Assembly (NCBI GenBank): GCA_016213775.1
Contig: JACQZR010000169.1
Coordinates: 1 to 64,000, forward strand
Reading direction: 5' to 3'
Length of the DNA: 64,000 nt
Origin: Acidobacteriota bacterium
GTDB taxonomy: Bacteria > Acidobacteriota > Terriglobia > Bryobacterales > Bryobacteraceae
The notes below the pieces were generated by a model. The model did no database searches, was not told the origin of the DNA, and worked only from the letters and a program-made list of their open reading frames with translations. The position numbers and the translations under genes were made by a program. Below, piece after piece: positions 8,710 to 16,630 of the stretch (positions are counted from its first letter, which is position 1; every line of letters starts with the position of its first letter).

Positions 8710-9291
8710 TCAGGCCAGAAACGTGGATACCTGATTCACCACGGACTCCTGCACGGATTTTGGCGCTTTCGAGCGGACCAGCACCATCAGCCCTACCATC
8801 TGGTTCATCAGTGTCCGTCCCATTTCCGTGGGATCCAGTTGCTTCGGAAACTCGCCTTTCTCCTGCCCGGCACGAATCAGTTCCGCGAAGAATCGCTCGA
8901 CATCCCTCAGTCCCTCACGAACAATCTGTGAGGCTTCTTCGTCTTGCGGAGCGACCTCAAGGGCGGAGTTCACCAGAAAGCAGCCATGACGTCCCTGGCT
9001 GCCACGAGACCCATCAATCATGCCGCGGAAGACTGCCGTAATCGCCTCCCTTGGGGACTTCCCCGCGGCGACGGCGCGGATCACAGATGCCCGATCGTCC
9101 GCACTGTAGCGGCGAAGCGTACGAATCATCACATCGCGCTTGCTCTTGAATGTGTCGTAGAAACTGCCCCGGTTGATGCGCATTGCCTTGAGCAGCATCT
9201 CCATCGAGGTCGCCCCATAGCCATGCTCCCAGAAGATATCCTTGGCTCTGTCAAGAGCTTCATCGACGTCGAATTGCTTGTCCCAAGGCAT
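8710..9291 (-). CDS. TetR/AcrR family transcriptional regulator
   Basis: 193 aa. N-terminal helix-turn-helix: FDVDEALDRAKDIFWEHGYGATSMEMLLKAMRINRGSFYDTF is split here as helix 1 (residues 8-22), then GATS and the recognition helix ending in FYDTF. Start chosen at MPWDKQFD because TetR homologues typically begin MPWxKxFD. A GTG at 9312 would add 7 residues. The C-terminal ligand domain contains the CFLVNSALEV motif seen in many AcrR-like members. The neighbouring inverted repeats make autoregulation and control of the downstream CMD/hydrolase/redoxin operon likely. Confidence 0.85.
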   Translation of the reverse strand: MPWDKQFDVDEALDRAKDIFWEHGYGATSMEMLLKAMRINRGSFYDTFKSKRDVMIRTLRRYSADDRASVIRAVAAGKSPREAITAVFRGMIDGSRGSQGRHGCFLVNSALEVAPQDEEASQIVREGLRDVERFFAELIRAGQEKGEFPKQLDPTEMGRTLMNQMVGLMVLVRSKAPKSVQESVVNQVSTFLA

Positions 9292-9365
9292 CGGGGGAAT
9301 GGAACCTTCCACTAGATCGTCTCACGTCTGGAACGATCAGTCAAGACATTTTGAGAAGGAAGCGA

Positions 9366-10946
9366 TTACTGAATCCCCAGAGCCCGCAATCTCGACGCGA
9401 GGGTCGTCGGGCGCATTCCCAATAGTTCTGCCGCGCCTCCAACGCCGAACACTCGCCCCCGCGTCTGTCGCAGAGCTTCAACGATGCTCTCCCGTTCCAT
9501 CTGTTTGAGTGCTTCGCGAGTCAGCACGCGGGGCGGTTGCGAAGACGTCTGAGGTCCAGCCGTGATTCCCACTGGCTGTTCCGCATCGAGAGGGAAGGTT
9601 AATGGGCCTTCCTGCCAGAGAATGACGGCTCTTTCCACGACGTTTTGGAGTTCGCGGATGTTGCCTGGCCAGTGGTGCCTGGCAAGCTTGTCGAGTGCTG
9701 CGTGGGAAGCCCGAGGTATTCTGCGGTTTAGATTTCGGCTTGTTTGGACCAGGAAGTGTTGGACGAGCAGGGGGATGTCATGCCGGCGCTCCCTGATGGG
9801 CGGAATGTCAATCGGGAAGACGCTGAGGCGATAGAACAAGTCCTGCCTGAATCGTCCGGCCTCCACGTCCTTCTTCAGATCGCGGTTGGTCGCCGCGATG
9901 ATGCGAACGTCCACCTTGCGTGTTCGGGTGTCGCCCAGACGTTCGAATTCCCTTTCCTGCAGGACGCGCAGCAGCTTGGTCTGCATCGCCAAAGGCAATT
10001 CCCCGACCTCATCCAGAAACAGCGTGCCGCCATCCGCGAGTTCGAACCGCCCGATGCGATCATTCATTGCTCCCGTAAATGCACCCCGGATATGCCCAAA
10101 AAATTCGCTCTCGAAGAGGCTGTCCGGAACGGCGGCGCAATTTACCTTGATCATGGCGCGAGACCTTCGAACGCTGCGGTCATGGATGGCGCGGGCAACC
10201 AGTTCCTTGCCTGTTCCACTTTCCCCTGTGATGAGCACGGCTGCGTCGGTGGGAGCGACCAGTTGCACTTGCCTGAGCACCTTTTGAAGGCCTTCACTCT
10301 CGCCGACAAAGTCTCCACCTCCTAGTGCCGCGCTCACCTCCTCGCGCAAGTATTGGTTTTCTTCCTCGAGCCGGCCACGCAGGAGCTCAATTTCCTCGAA
10401 AGCCTTTGCGTTGGCGATACTCACCGCCGCGTAATCGGCGAACACGCGCAGCCACTCGAAGGCAGCGGCGTCTAGCAATCCTCTGTCGAACAGAGCCAGC
10501 ACCCCAAGAACCTCGCCGCGGAAGACCAGGGGTTGTGCCGCGAATGTCCTGATGCCCTCGACCGCGATCCAGTCAGGCTTCGCAATCCAATCATCGCTCC
10601 CGGTCAGCCCGGCCAACAGAAGCGGTTCGCCACTCTGTGCGACGCGGCCGATCTTCCGTTCCCCAAGGGAAAAGCGATGGAAGGCGCCTTGCATGCGGCC
10701 ATAGTCCCAATCGCCCCCGCGAGGGGTTCCCGCGCTCGCAGCAAGATGCAGGCCCCGACCCTCAAGAGGCGGGTCGCTCTGAGCGCCGCACACGCCGCAG
10801 TCGCCATCGTCCATGATCAGCCAAATGCGGGTGAGTGCGACGCTTGCGCATTGCGCAATTCCACCGGTGACGGTACTCAACACATCGGTCAAGGCTCGCT
10901 GGCTTGCCGTTGCGACCATGATCTGCGGCAGTTTGGACGTATCCAC
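9366..10946 (-). CDS. Sigma-54-dependent activator with GAF domain
   Basis: About 526 aa. Order: GAF-like sensor (about residues 10-175, with an internal CGVCG segment), coiled-coil linker (LRGRLEEENQYLREEV), AAA+ domain with Walker A GESGTGKE, GAFTGA loop (GHIRGAFTGA), Walker B GGTLFLDEVGE, and a C-terminal Fis-type helix-turn-helix (GVGGAAELLGMRPTTLASRL). It activates sigma-54 promoters in response to a signal bound by the GAF domain. An upstream TTG would extend it into the inverted repeat at 10953-10999, so I prefer the GTG at 10946. It is divergent from the CMD/isochorismatase/SDR operon, its likely target. Confidence 0.85.
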   Translation of the reverse strand: MDTSKLPQIMVATASQRALTDVLSTVTGGIAQCASVALTRIWLIMDDGDCGVCGAQSDPPLEGRGLHLAASAGTPRGGDWDYGRMQGAFHRFSLGERKIGRVAQSGEPLLLAGLTGSDDWIAKPDWIAVEGIRTFAAQPLVFRGEVLGVLALFDRGLLDAAAFEWLRVFADYAAVSIANAKAFEEIELLRGRLEEENQYLREEVSAALGGGDFVGESEGLQKVLRQVQLVAPTDAAVLITGESGTGKELVARAIHDRSVRRSRAMIKVNCAAVPDSLFESEFFGHIRGAFTGAMNDRIGRFELADGGTLFLDEVGELPLAMQTKLLRVLQEREFERLGDTRTRKVDVRIIAATNRDLKKDVEAGRFRQDLFYRLSVFPIDIPPIRERRHDIPLLVQHFLVQTSRNLNRRIPRASHAALDKLARHHWPGNIRELQNVVERAVILWQEGPLTFPLDAEQPVGITAGPQTSSQPPRVLTREALKQMERESIVEALRQTRGRVFGVGGAAELLGMRPTTLASRLRALGIQ

Positions 10947-10952
10947 AAGCCC

Positions 10953-10999
10953 GATTCTACGAGTATTCGTGGTCTGGCACAACGGTTATTCGTAGAATC
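10953..10999. promoter_or_regulatory. 10-bp inverted repeat between divergent operons
   Basis: GATTCTACGA at 10953-10962 and its exact reverse complement TCGTAGAATC at 10990-10999, 27 bp apart, followed by the palindrome CGACATGTCG at 11001-11010. It lies between the sigma-54 activator and the divergent CMD gene. It is a candidate upstream activator site or autoregulatory operator for the activator. Confidence 0.55.
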
Positions 11000-11158
11000 A
11001 CGACATGTCGTAGGGGGTGCCGTTCGCAGTCTGCGAGATAAGGCATGTATTATCAGAGGGTTACCATGATGGTCGGTTTTGGCGCTTCTCGTGCCCTATG
11101 GAGAGTCGCTACCGCGCTCGACGCGCGGTACCAAAATTCAACAAGGACACGACAATCC

Positions 11159-11728
11159 ATGAACAGAATCACTCCGATCGATCCAGCGACAACCGCCGGC
11201 CCGGCAAAGGCCCTACTCGAGGGCGTGCAGGCCAAGTTGGGCGCCGTCCCAAACCTCTTCCGCGTCTTGGGGAACGCCCCTGCCGCTCTCAACGCTTACC
11301 TGGGATTCAGCGCGGCTTTGGGTGGCGGTGTGCTCGGGGCCAAGCAACGGGAGCAGATCGCACTGGCGGTGGCCGAGACAAATCAATGCGGGTACTGCCT
11401 CAGTGCCCACACCTTCATCGGGCGCAAATTGGGGCTGACCGAACAAGACATCCTGGACGCCCGGCGCGGCCACGCGGCAGACCCCCAAACCAACGCCATT
11501 CTCGAACTCGCCCGCAACATCGTCGTGCAACGAGGTGAACTCGGCGCAACGGGCCTGGAGCGGGCACGCTCGGCTGGTCTCACGGATGCCGAGATCGTCG
11601 AGACGACCGCAAACGTTGCGCTGAACATCTTCAGCAACTACGTCAACCACATCGCCGGCACGGACATTGACTTTCCGGAGGTCAAACCTGGCAGCGGACT
11701 GGTGACGGCCTCCTGCCACTGCGGTTGA
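11159..11728 (+). CDS. Carboxymuconolactone decarboxylase family protein
   Basis: 189 aa AhpD/CMD-fold protein with the CxxC motif QCGYCLSAHT (about residues 78-87) and the downstream LNIFSNYVNHI helix. It has an unusual HCG-ending tail (ASCHCG). The ATG has an AAGGA Shine-Dalgarno about 10 nt upstream; an earlier in-frame ATG at 11045 gives a non-conserved leader. It starts the operon followed by isochorismatase and SDR genes and is divergent from the sigma-54 activator. Probably a peroxidase-like or small-molecule decarboxylase activity. Confidence 0.85.
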   Translation: MNRITPIDPATTAGPAKALLEGVQAKLGAVPNLFRVLGNAPAALNAYLGFSAALGGGVLGAKQREQIALAVAETNQCGYCLSAHTFIGRKLGLTEQDILDARRGHAADPQTNAILELARNIVVQRGELGATGLERARSAGLTDAEIVETTANVALNIFSNYVNHIAGTDIDFPEVKPGSGLVTASCHCG

Positions 11729-11772
11729 GCGCTTTGAGCGAACCCCAAACGAGAAATAGGGAACCCCATCCA

Positions 11773-12585
11773 ATGAAGATCAAACTGAACTCACTCCTGC
11801 CAGGCCTCGCCTCACTCGTCATCGGCCTCTACGGCAACCCTGTGCTGTTGGCGCAGGAAAAGCCAACCATCCACCATTACTCGGGTCCGCGCGAAGATGC
11901 GCCGGTACCGCGCCCCGGCATGCAACCGGAGAGAGGGCGCACGGCCTTGGTTGTCACGGACCCGCAGAACGATTTCCTGAACCCCAAGGGGGTTGCCTGG
12001 GGAGTCGTTGGAGAGAGCGTGCGCGAGAACAAGACAGTGGAGAATATCGAATTTCTCCTGCGGGCCGCGAAGTCCTCCGGCGTGCCCGTGTTCGTGAGCC
12101 CTCACTATTACTACCCTCACGACCATCAATGGAGATTCGGAGGCGCACTGGAAGTGCTGATGCACAAGATCGGCATGTTCGACCGCAAGGGCGCCTTGAA
12201 TACTACGGGCTTCGCTGGCTCGGGAGCGGATTGGCTCGACCGGTATAAGCCCTACATCGAAGATGGCAGGACTGTGGTGACCAACCCACATAAGGTCTTT
12301 GGACCGGAGTCCAACGATCTGGCGCTTCAGCTTCGCAAGGCTGGGATCAGCCAGGTGATTCTGGGCGGCATGTCGGCAAACCTGTGTGTGGAGTCGCATA
12401 TGCGCGAGTTGCTGGAACAGGGCTTCGAGGTTGTCGTGGTGACTGACGCCACGGCTGCCGCCAAGTTGCCTGGTTTCGACGGCTACGAGGCAGCGTTCGT
12501 GAACTTCCGTCTCATGGCGAGCGATGTCTGGAGTACCGCCCAGGCAACCGCCAGGATGCAGGCCCTCCAGGCGGGGAAACAGTGA
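11773..12585 (+). CDS. Exported cysteine hydrolase (isochorismatase family)
   Basis: 270 aa. N-terminal signal peptide (about residues 1-28, ending LLAQ). Isochorismatase-like fold: LVVTDPQNDFLNPKG (catalytic Asp), then the Lys region near TNPHKVFG, and the catalytic Cys in GGMSANLCVESHMRELLEQG. The family splits amides, isochorismate or related compounds. The ATG was chosen because it begins a clean signal peptide; upstream codons are not conserved. It overlaps the next gene start (GTGA). Substrate unknown. Confidence 0.85.
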   Translation: MKIKLNSLLPGLASLVIGLYGNPVLLAQEKPTIHHYSGPREDAPVPRPGMQPERGRTALVVTDPQNDFLNPKGVAWGVVGESVRENKTVENIEFLLRAAKSSGVPVFVSPHYYYPHDHQWRFGGALEVLMHKIGMFDRKGALNTTGFAGSGADWLDRYKPYIEDGRTVVTNPHKVFGPESNDLALQLRKAGISQVILGGMSANLCVESHMRELLEQGFEVVVVTDATAAAKLPGFDGYEAAFVNFRLMASDVWSTAQATARMQALQAGKQ

Positions 12586-13352
12586 GCCGCCGATTCGAGG
12601 GGAAAGTCGCCATTGTCACTGGGGGCGGTTCGGGCATCGGGCTCGAAACCGCCCGGCAACTGGTGGCCGAGGGAGCAAAGGTTGTCATCAGCGGCCGCCG
12701 GGCGGAAGTGCTCGACGATGCGGTTCGCCTGTTAGGCTTGGACCACGCCGCAGCCGCACCTGGAGACATCAGCCGTCCGGAGACTTCAACCGGACTGGTT
12801 GCGGCGGCTGAAGCGCGGTTCGGCGGCGTCGACATCCTGATCAACAACGCCGGCGTCTTCAAGCCCAATCCGTTCCTGGAGATCTCAGAGGAGGACTACG
12901 ATCACTTCCTCGACATCATCCTCAAGGGCAAATTCTTCATGGCGCAGGCCGCGGCGAAGGCGATGCAGAAGCGTGGCGGCGGCGCGATCGTGCAGACGGG
13001 CTCGATGTGGGCGCTGATGGCGGTGGGCGCCACGCCGTCGAGCGCCTATTCGGCTGCCAACGCGGGCGTGCATGCCCTGGTTCGAAACCTCGCACTGGAA
13101 CTGGCGCCCCTCGGTATCCGCATCAACGCCGTAGCGCCTGCGGTCGTTGAGACGCCAGTCTACGAAACGTTCCTAAGCAGGGAGGAGGCGGTCAAGGTGC
13201 TCTCGACGTTCCACGCTTTCCACCCGCTCGGCCGGAACGGTCAACCACGGGATGTCACCGCCGCAATCCTATTCCTTGCTTCTGAAGAGTCAGCCTGGAT
13301 CACCGGCGCGGTACTGCCGGTGGACGGTGGCGTTACGGCAGGTCGCAATTAG
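12582..13352 (+). CDS. Short-chain dehydrogenase/reductase with altered active-site lysine
   Basis: 256 aa classical SDR size. Nucleotide-binding TGGGSGIG (residues 13-20), NNAG (about 89-92), catalytic Ser region QTGSMWAL and Tyr in SAYSAANAG. The canonical YxxxK reads YSAAN here, so the catalytic Lys is Asn (codon AAC). C-terminal INAVAPAVVETP and VDGGVT segments are normal. GTG start overlapping the isochorismatase stop. Either an enzyme with changed chemistry or a non-enzymatic SDR fold. Confidence 0.85.
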   Translation: MSRRFEGKVAIVTGGGSGIGLETARQLVAEGAKVVISGRRAEVLDDAVRLLGLDHAAAAPGDISRPETSTGLVAAAEARFGGVDILINNAGVFKPNPFLEISEEDYDHFLDIILKGKFFMAQAAAKAMQKRGGGAIVQTGSMWALMAVGATPSSAYSAANAGVHALVRNLALELAPLGIRINAVAPAVVETPVYETFLSREEAVKVLSTFHAFHPLGRNGQPRDVTAAILFLASEESAWITGAVLPVDGGVTAGRN

Positions 13353-13415
13353 CATCAGCCGTACGCCAACACGAGCCGGTTCATAACAGATGCATCGCAA
13401 TCAGAAGGGGACAAG

Positions 13416-13994
13416 ATGCCAATGAAGTATACCTACTCCGCAATTCCAGAAGAGGAAGTTCCTCGGGCCACATCGCCGCGCTTTCAGCACCTGCTGGACA
13501 CGTATGCGAGCGAGTCGAACAAGGTGCGGTCCGTTTGGTCATTCTTCACTGACGCCGAACTGGATTGGCGGCCGCACGCACGATCGAGCACAGTTCGGGA
13601 GATCCTCCGTCATCAGTTGCTGAGCGAGCGGCGATTCTTCGGCGAGTTTCTTCAGGTGCCGGAACCAACTGCCTCCACCGTGCTTCCTGTGCACGAAGAC
13701 GTGGGATCGTTTTGCGCGCGGATGACCAGCTTGGTGCGACCACGACTTGCTTTCCTTGCGGATCGAACGGAGGAGTGGTGGCACTCGGATGTCCGCTTTT
13801 TTGACGTCACCCGGGAACGTATCTGGGTATTCTGGCGTCGCGTGCTGCACACTGCTCACCATCGCACGCAGCTTGCCGTCTACCTCCGGCTCCTCGACCG
13901 TTCGGTTCCATCCAGCTACGGGCCAACGGCGGACGTGACGTGGGAGGGCGCCGATCCTACGACGACAATCGATGCGGCATCGAGAAGTGCATAG
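13416..13994 (+). CDS. DinB family protein
   Basis: 192 aa four-helix-bundle DinB/YfiT-type protein. The metal-binding His residues are visible in REILRHQLLSE (about residue 67) and HTAHHRTQLAVYLRLLDR near the C-terminus. An AAGGGG Shine-Dalgarno precedes the ATG. Family members are often metal-dependent thiol S-transferases or unknown in function. It follows the SDR gene after 63 nt on the same strand. Confidence 0.8.
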   Translation: MPMKYTYSAIPEEEVPRATSPRFQHLLDTYASESNKVRSVWSFFTDAELDWRPHARSSTVREILRHQLLSERRFFGEFLQVPEPTASTVLPVHEDVGSFCARMTSLVRPRLAFLADRTEEWWHSDVRFFDVTRERIWVFWRRVLHTAHHRTQLAVYLRLLDRSVPSSYGPTADVTWEGADPTTTIDAASRSA

Positions 13995-14015
13995 CGAAGG
14001 CCGAACGCAAATCGC

Positions 14016-14798
14016 TCAGCTTTGCATTGTCCGTCGCCCCGCCAGGTACCCGCCGGTTATTGACAACAGCATCGCGAGCGCGTGCCATACCAACAGGTGT
14101 CCGAACTCCTGATCCGGGCATGAGATCTGGAGCGCGAGGATGGCCACAACGCCGCCGATCACACCGATCGTCGCCCCGGTCCGGGGCCAATTGGTCGAGT
14201 AGCCCCGGCGCGCGAGTGCATATGTGAGTCCGGCCGTCATGGCGGCGACCATCAACCCGCCGGCGAGGCATCGGACTCCGTCCGCGACAAAATGCTCCCG
14301 CGGGCCGGATGGAAACAACCAGCCGATCAGGCTAGGGAAACCTATCGCAAGGGCGAGGATCGGAATGGCCGCATGCACTCTCTGGCGGCTGCCGGGGCGG
14401 ATGGAGGCAATCAGACTGATGGCCGCGAGCAGGATCACTCCCAAGAAAAGTCCGCTGAGCCAGTGCACCTGCAACCAGGACAAGGCTGTCCAACCGCGCA
14501 CTCCCATGGTCAGTGTATGCAGCAGTGAGATCATCCCAGCCAGCACAAAAGCGCCGCCGATTGCCCCCAAAGTCGAGGGCAAGGGCCGGACCGGCTTGAG
14601 GTCTGCGTGGATCAGGGAGCGAATGCGCTCTTCGACGAGCTCCCCCAGCCCGGGATCAGGCGCCGGTGCCTCGGTCCATGACACCAAGTCCTCGCAGCGC
14701 CTGCACGATTGCATGTGCTCCAAGACCGCCGCACGCAGCTTCATCTCCCTGACGGAGACACCTTCGCTTAAGAGTTGGTCAACGTCTGTGCACGTCAT
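14016..14798 (-). CDS. Anti-sigma factor with NrsF-like (DUF1109) membrane domain
   Basis: 260 aa. N-terminal zinc-binding anti-sigma motif H-x3-C-x2-C (EHMQSCRRCE, about residues 28-37), then six or so membrane helices from about residue 75 onward. The start overlaps the sigma-factor 3' end by 20 nt on the minus strand, the usual arrangement for an ECF sigma/anti-sigma pair. It should hold the sigma factor at the membrane until an envelope signal arrives. Confidence 0.8.
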   Translation of the reverse strand: MTCTDVDQLLSEGVSVREMKLRAAVLEHMQSCRRCEDLVSWTEAPAPDPGLGELVEERIRSLIHADLKPVRPLPSTLGAIGGAFVLAGMISLLHTLTMGVRGWTALSWLQVHWLSGLFLGVILLAAISLIASIRPGSRQRVHAAIPILALAIGFPSLIGWLFPSGPREHFVADGVRCLAGGLMVAAMTAGLTYALARRGYSTNWPRTGATIGVIGGVVAILALQISCPDQEFGHLLVWHALAMLLSITGGYLAGRRTMQS

Positions 14799-15420
14799 CG
14801 GATTCTTCTCCTTGCTCCTGCTTCAGGCCGAGAGCCCGGCGCACGGCTTGGTAGGCTCGGTAGGCCTTCTGCTTCACAGCAGCCGAACTGGACCCGGTCG
14901 CTCGCGCCACCTCCTCGACACTCATTCCGCTGACCTTCAACATCATCAGGATTTCCCGTTGCGATTCGGGAATCCTTTCCATGACGGCAAGAATTGAATT
15001 TGCCTCCAATCGCGTCTCCATGGTGGAGCGCGGGTCGGAAGACGGATGCTGCGCCATGGCGTCGATACTGGACTCCCGGCCAGACGAGCGCTTCCAGCGA
15101 CGATACTGGTCGACGCGAGTGTGACGTGCGATGGCCAGTATCCAAGGCAATACCGGATCGCCGGGCCTGTAGCTCTGTCTCGCCCGATGGATCCGCAGCC
15201 AGCAATCCTGCAGCAAGTCCTCGACGATCCTGGGATTGCCGGTCAGGGCATAGTAGTATCGCGCGAGAATGGGGTTGACGCGAGCGACCAATTCGTCTGC
15301 GGCCGCCGCATCGGCTTGCTGATAGCGCCGCATCAGATGGAGGAGCATCTCGGACAGCGCCATCCGGCTGTCTGAGTTGATGTCCGGCCCTGCCTGTGGT
15401 GACTGCTCGGAATTCATCAT
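14779..15420 (-). CDS. ECF RNA polymerase sigma factor
   Basis: 213 aa. Region 2 (residues about 40-105) has NPRIVEDLLQDCWLRIHRARQSYRPGDPVLPWILAIAR broken up as VEDLLQDCW and PWILAIARH. Region 4 (about 140-195) has IPESQREILMMLKVSGMS and the helix-turn-helix EEVARATGSSSAAVKQKAYRA. It is followed by the overlapping anti-sigma gene. Similarity of layout to NrsF-regulated sigma factors suggests a stress response; targets are unknown. Confidence 0.88.
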   Translation of the reverse strand: MMNSEQSPQAGPDINSDSRMALSEMLLHLMRRYQQADAAAADELVARVNPILARYYYALTGNPRIVEDLLQDCWLRIHRARQSYRPGDPVLPWILAIARHTRVDQYRRWKRSSGRESSIDAMAQHPSSDPRSTMETRLEANSILAVMERIPESQREILMMLKVSGMSVEEVARATGSSSAAVKQKAYRAYQAVRRALGLKQEQGEESDDVHRR

Positions 15421-15528
15421 CTTGGGGCGGCCATCTGAATATGCTCATCCGGCCATCCTCTGAGTGTGCTCCTGACGACGCCCCAGGAGCAAGGCGACAG
15501 CCGAACCATAGGCATTCACCCTCGCAGC

Positions 15529-16620
15529 TCATATCAATGGCCTCGATGCGCTGACACCCTGAATCTGGACGAGGATCGCCTCCTGCGGATCGCGTGAGCT
15601 CCTGTTTTCGAGGCGCAATACGCCGCGCGGGCAGACCTCAGCGCAAAGCCCGCAGCCGACGCACGAAGCACGCGTGAAACTCTCGCCAGCCTGAGCATAC
15701 GAGCGAACGTCGATGCCCATCTCACAGTACTTCGAGCACATGCCGCAGGAGATGCACATGTTCTGCTTGACGGTGATCCGGTAGCGGCCAAACTTCTGCA
15801 CAAGACCCAGCAGGGCGGCCATGGGGCAGAAGAAGCGGCACCATAGACGGGTTCCGCCGAGTGGGTAAAGGCCAACGCCTACGACCCCTGCGAGCATCGA
15901 TGAGACGATCAGTCCGTAAAAGGATTGGAACCCCGTAGTGAAGCGGGCCAGTTCCGGATTGCTCTTGCCGGCGCCCCAACTGATAAAGAGCATCGCCGTC
16001 AGCAGGAGACTGGTCCCGAGCACCGTGTAGATCGTGATCTTCTCAATTCTCCACGAGGTGCTCGATTTGTCGGAAAGATGCCGCCATGGCTCGCCGAAGG
16101 TGTTGGCTAATCCGCCGCAGCCGCAAACCCAGGAGCAGTACCACCGCTTTCCGAACAAGGCCGCCATGATGGGCACGAGTAACGCGGAGCCCAGGAAGCT
16201 GTAGACAATGAATGGCAGCGGAAGGGCGAAGATGTAAGACGGGGTCAGGTAATCCATCTTCAAGGGCCAGAGATAGCTGAAGTAGTACTCCGGCTGGTGC
16301 AAGAACTTGAGTAGATGCGGAATCGAGAAGGCAAAGGTTGCCTGGATGAGGATCACCACCGAGGTACGGACGACCTGGTAGCGGTTGTGACGATACTTGC
16401 GGATGACCCATAGGCCGCCTAGCGTCACGGCCACCGTATAGAGCAATCCGTAGAGCGTCCACTTGCTGTCGAGGCCGATTCCTTGCGCGAGGGGCGTCAA
16501 CCATTCAGTGAAATAGAGCACGAGGTAGAACGCCGTCAGTATTCCACTCAGAAGCCAGGCGGTGATGCCCCGATTCTTCAGGTCGTGCAGCAGCCAGTGA
16601 GTTGTTCCAATCTTCGTCAT
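15529..16620 (-). CDS. NapH/NosR-like membrane iron-sulfur protein
   Basis: 363 aa with five or six membrane helices (first at about residues 18-40) and polyferredoxin motifs: CSWVCGCGG and CRFFCP in loops, as in NapH/NosR/RdxA, then two 4Fe-4S clusters CISCGMCSKYC and CVGCGLCAEVCP at the C-terminus. It probably passes electrons across the cytoplasmic membrane. It starts 10 nt after the FAD oxidoreductase gene, so the two form an electron-transfer unit. Confidence 0.85.
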   Translation of the reverse strand: MTKIGTTHWLLHDLKNRGITAWLLSGILTAFYLVLYFTEWLTPLAQGIGLDSKWTLYGLLYTVAVTLGGLWVIRKYRHNRYQVVRTSVVILIQATFAFSIPHLLKFLHQPEYYFSYLWPLKMDYLTPSYIFALPLPFIVYSFLGSALLVPIMAALFGKRWYCSWVCGCGGLANTFGEPWRHLSDKSSTSWRIEKITIYTVLGTSLLLTAMLFISWGAGKSNPELARFTTGFQSFYGLIVSSMLAGVVGVGLYPLGGTRLWCRFFCPMAALLGLVQKFGRYRITVKQNMCISCGMCSKYCEMGIDVRSYAQAGESFTRASCVGCGLCAEVCPRGVLRLENRSSRDPQEAILVQIQGVSASRPLI

Positions 16621-16630
16621 GATTTTTTCG

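Noticed and set aside
10975-10989. TGGCAC as a sigma-54 promoter
   Set aside because: The -12 part reads TTAT instead of TTGC at the required spacing.
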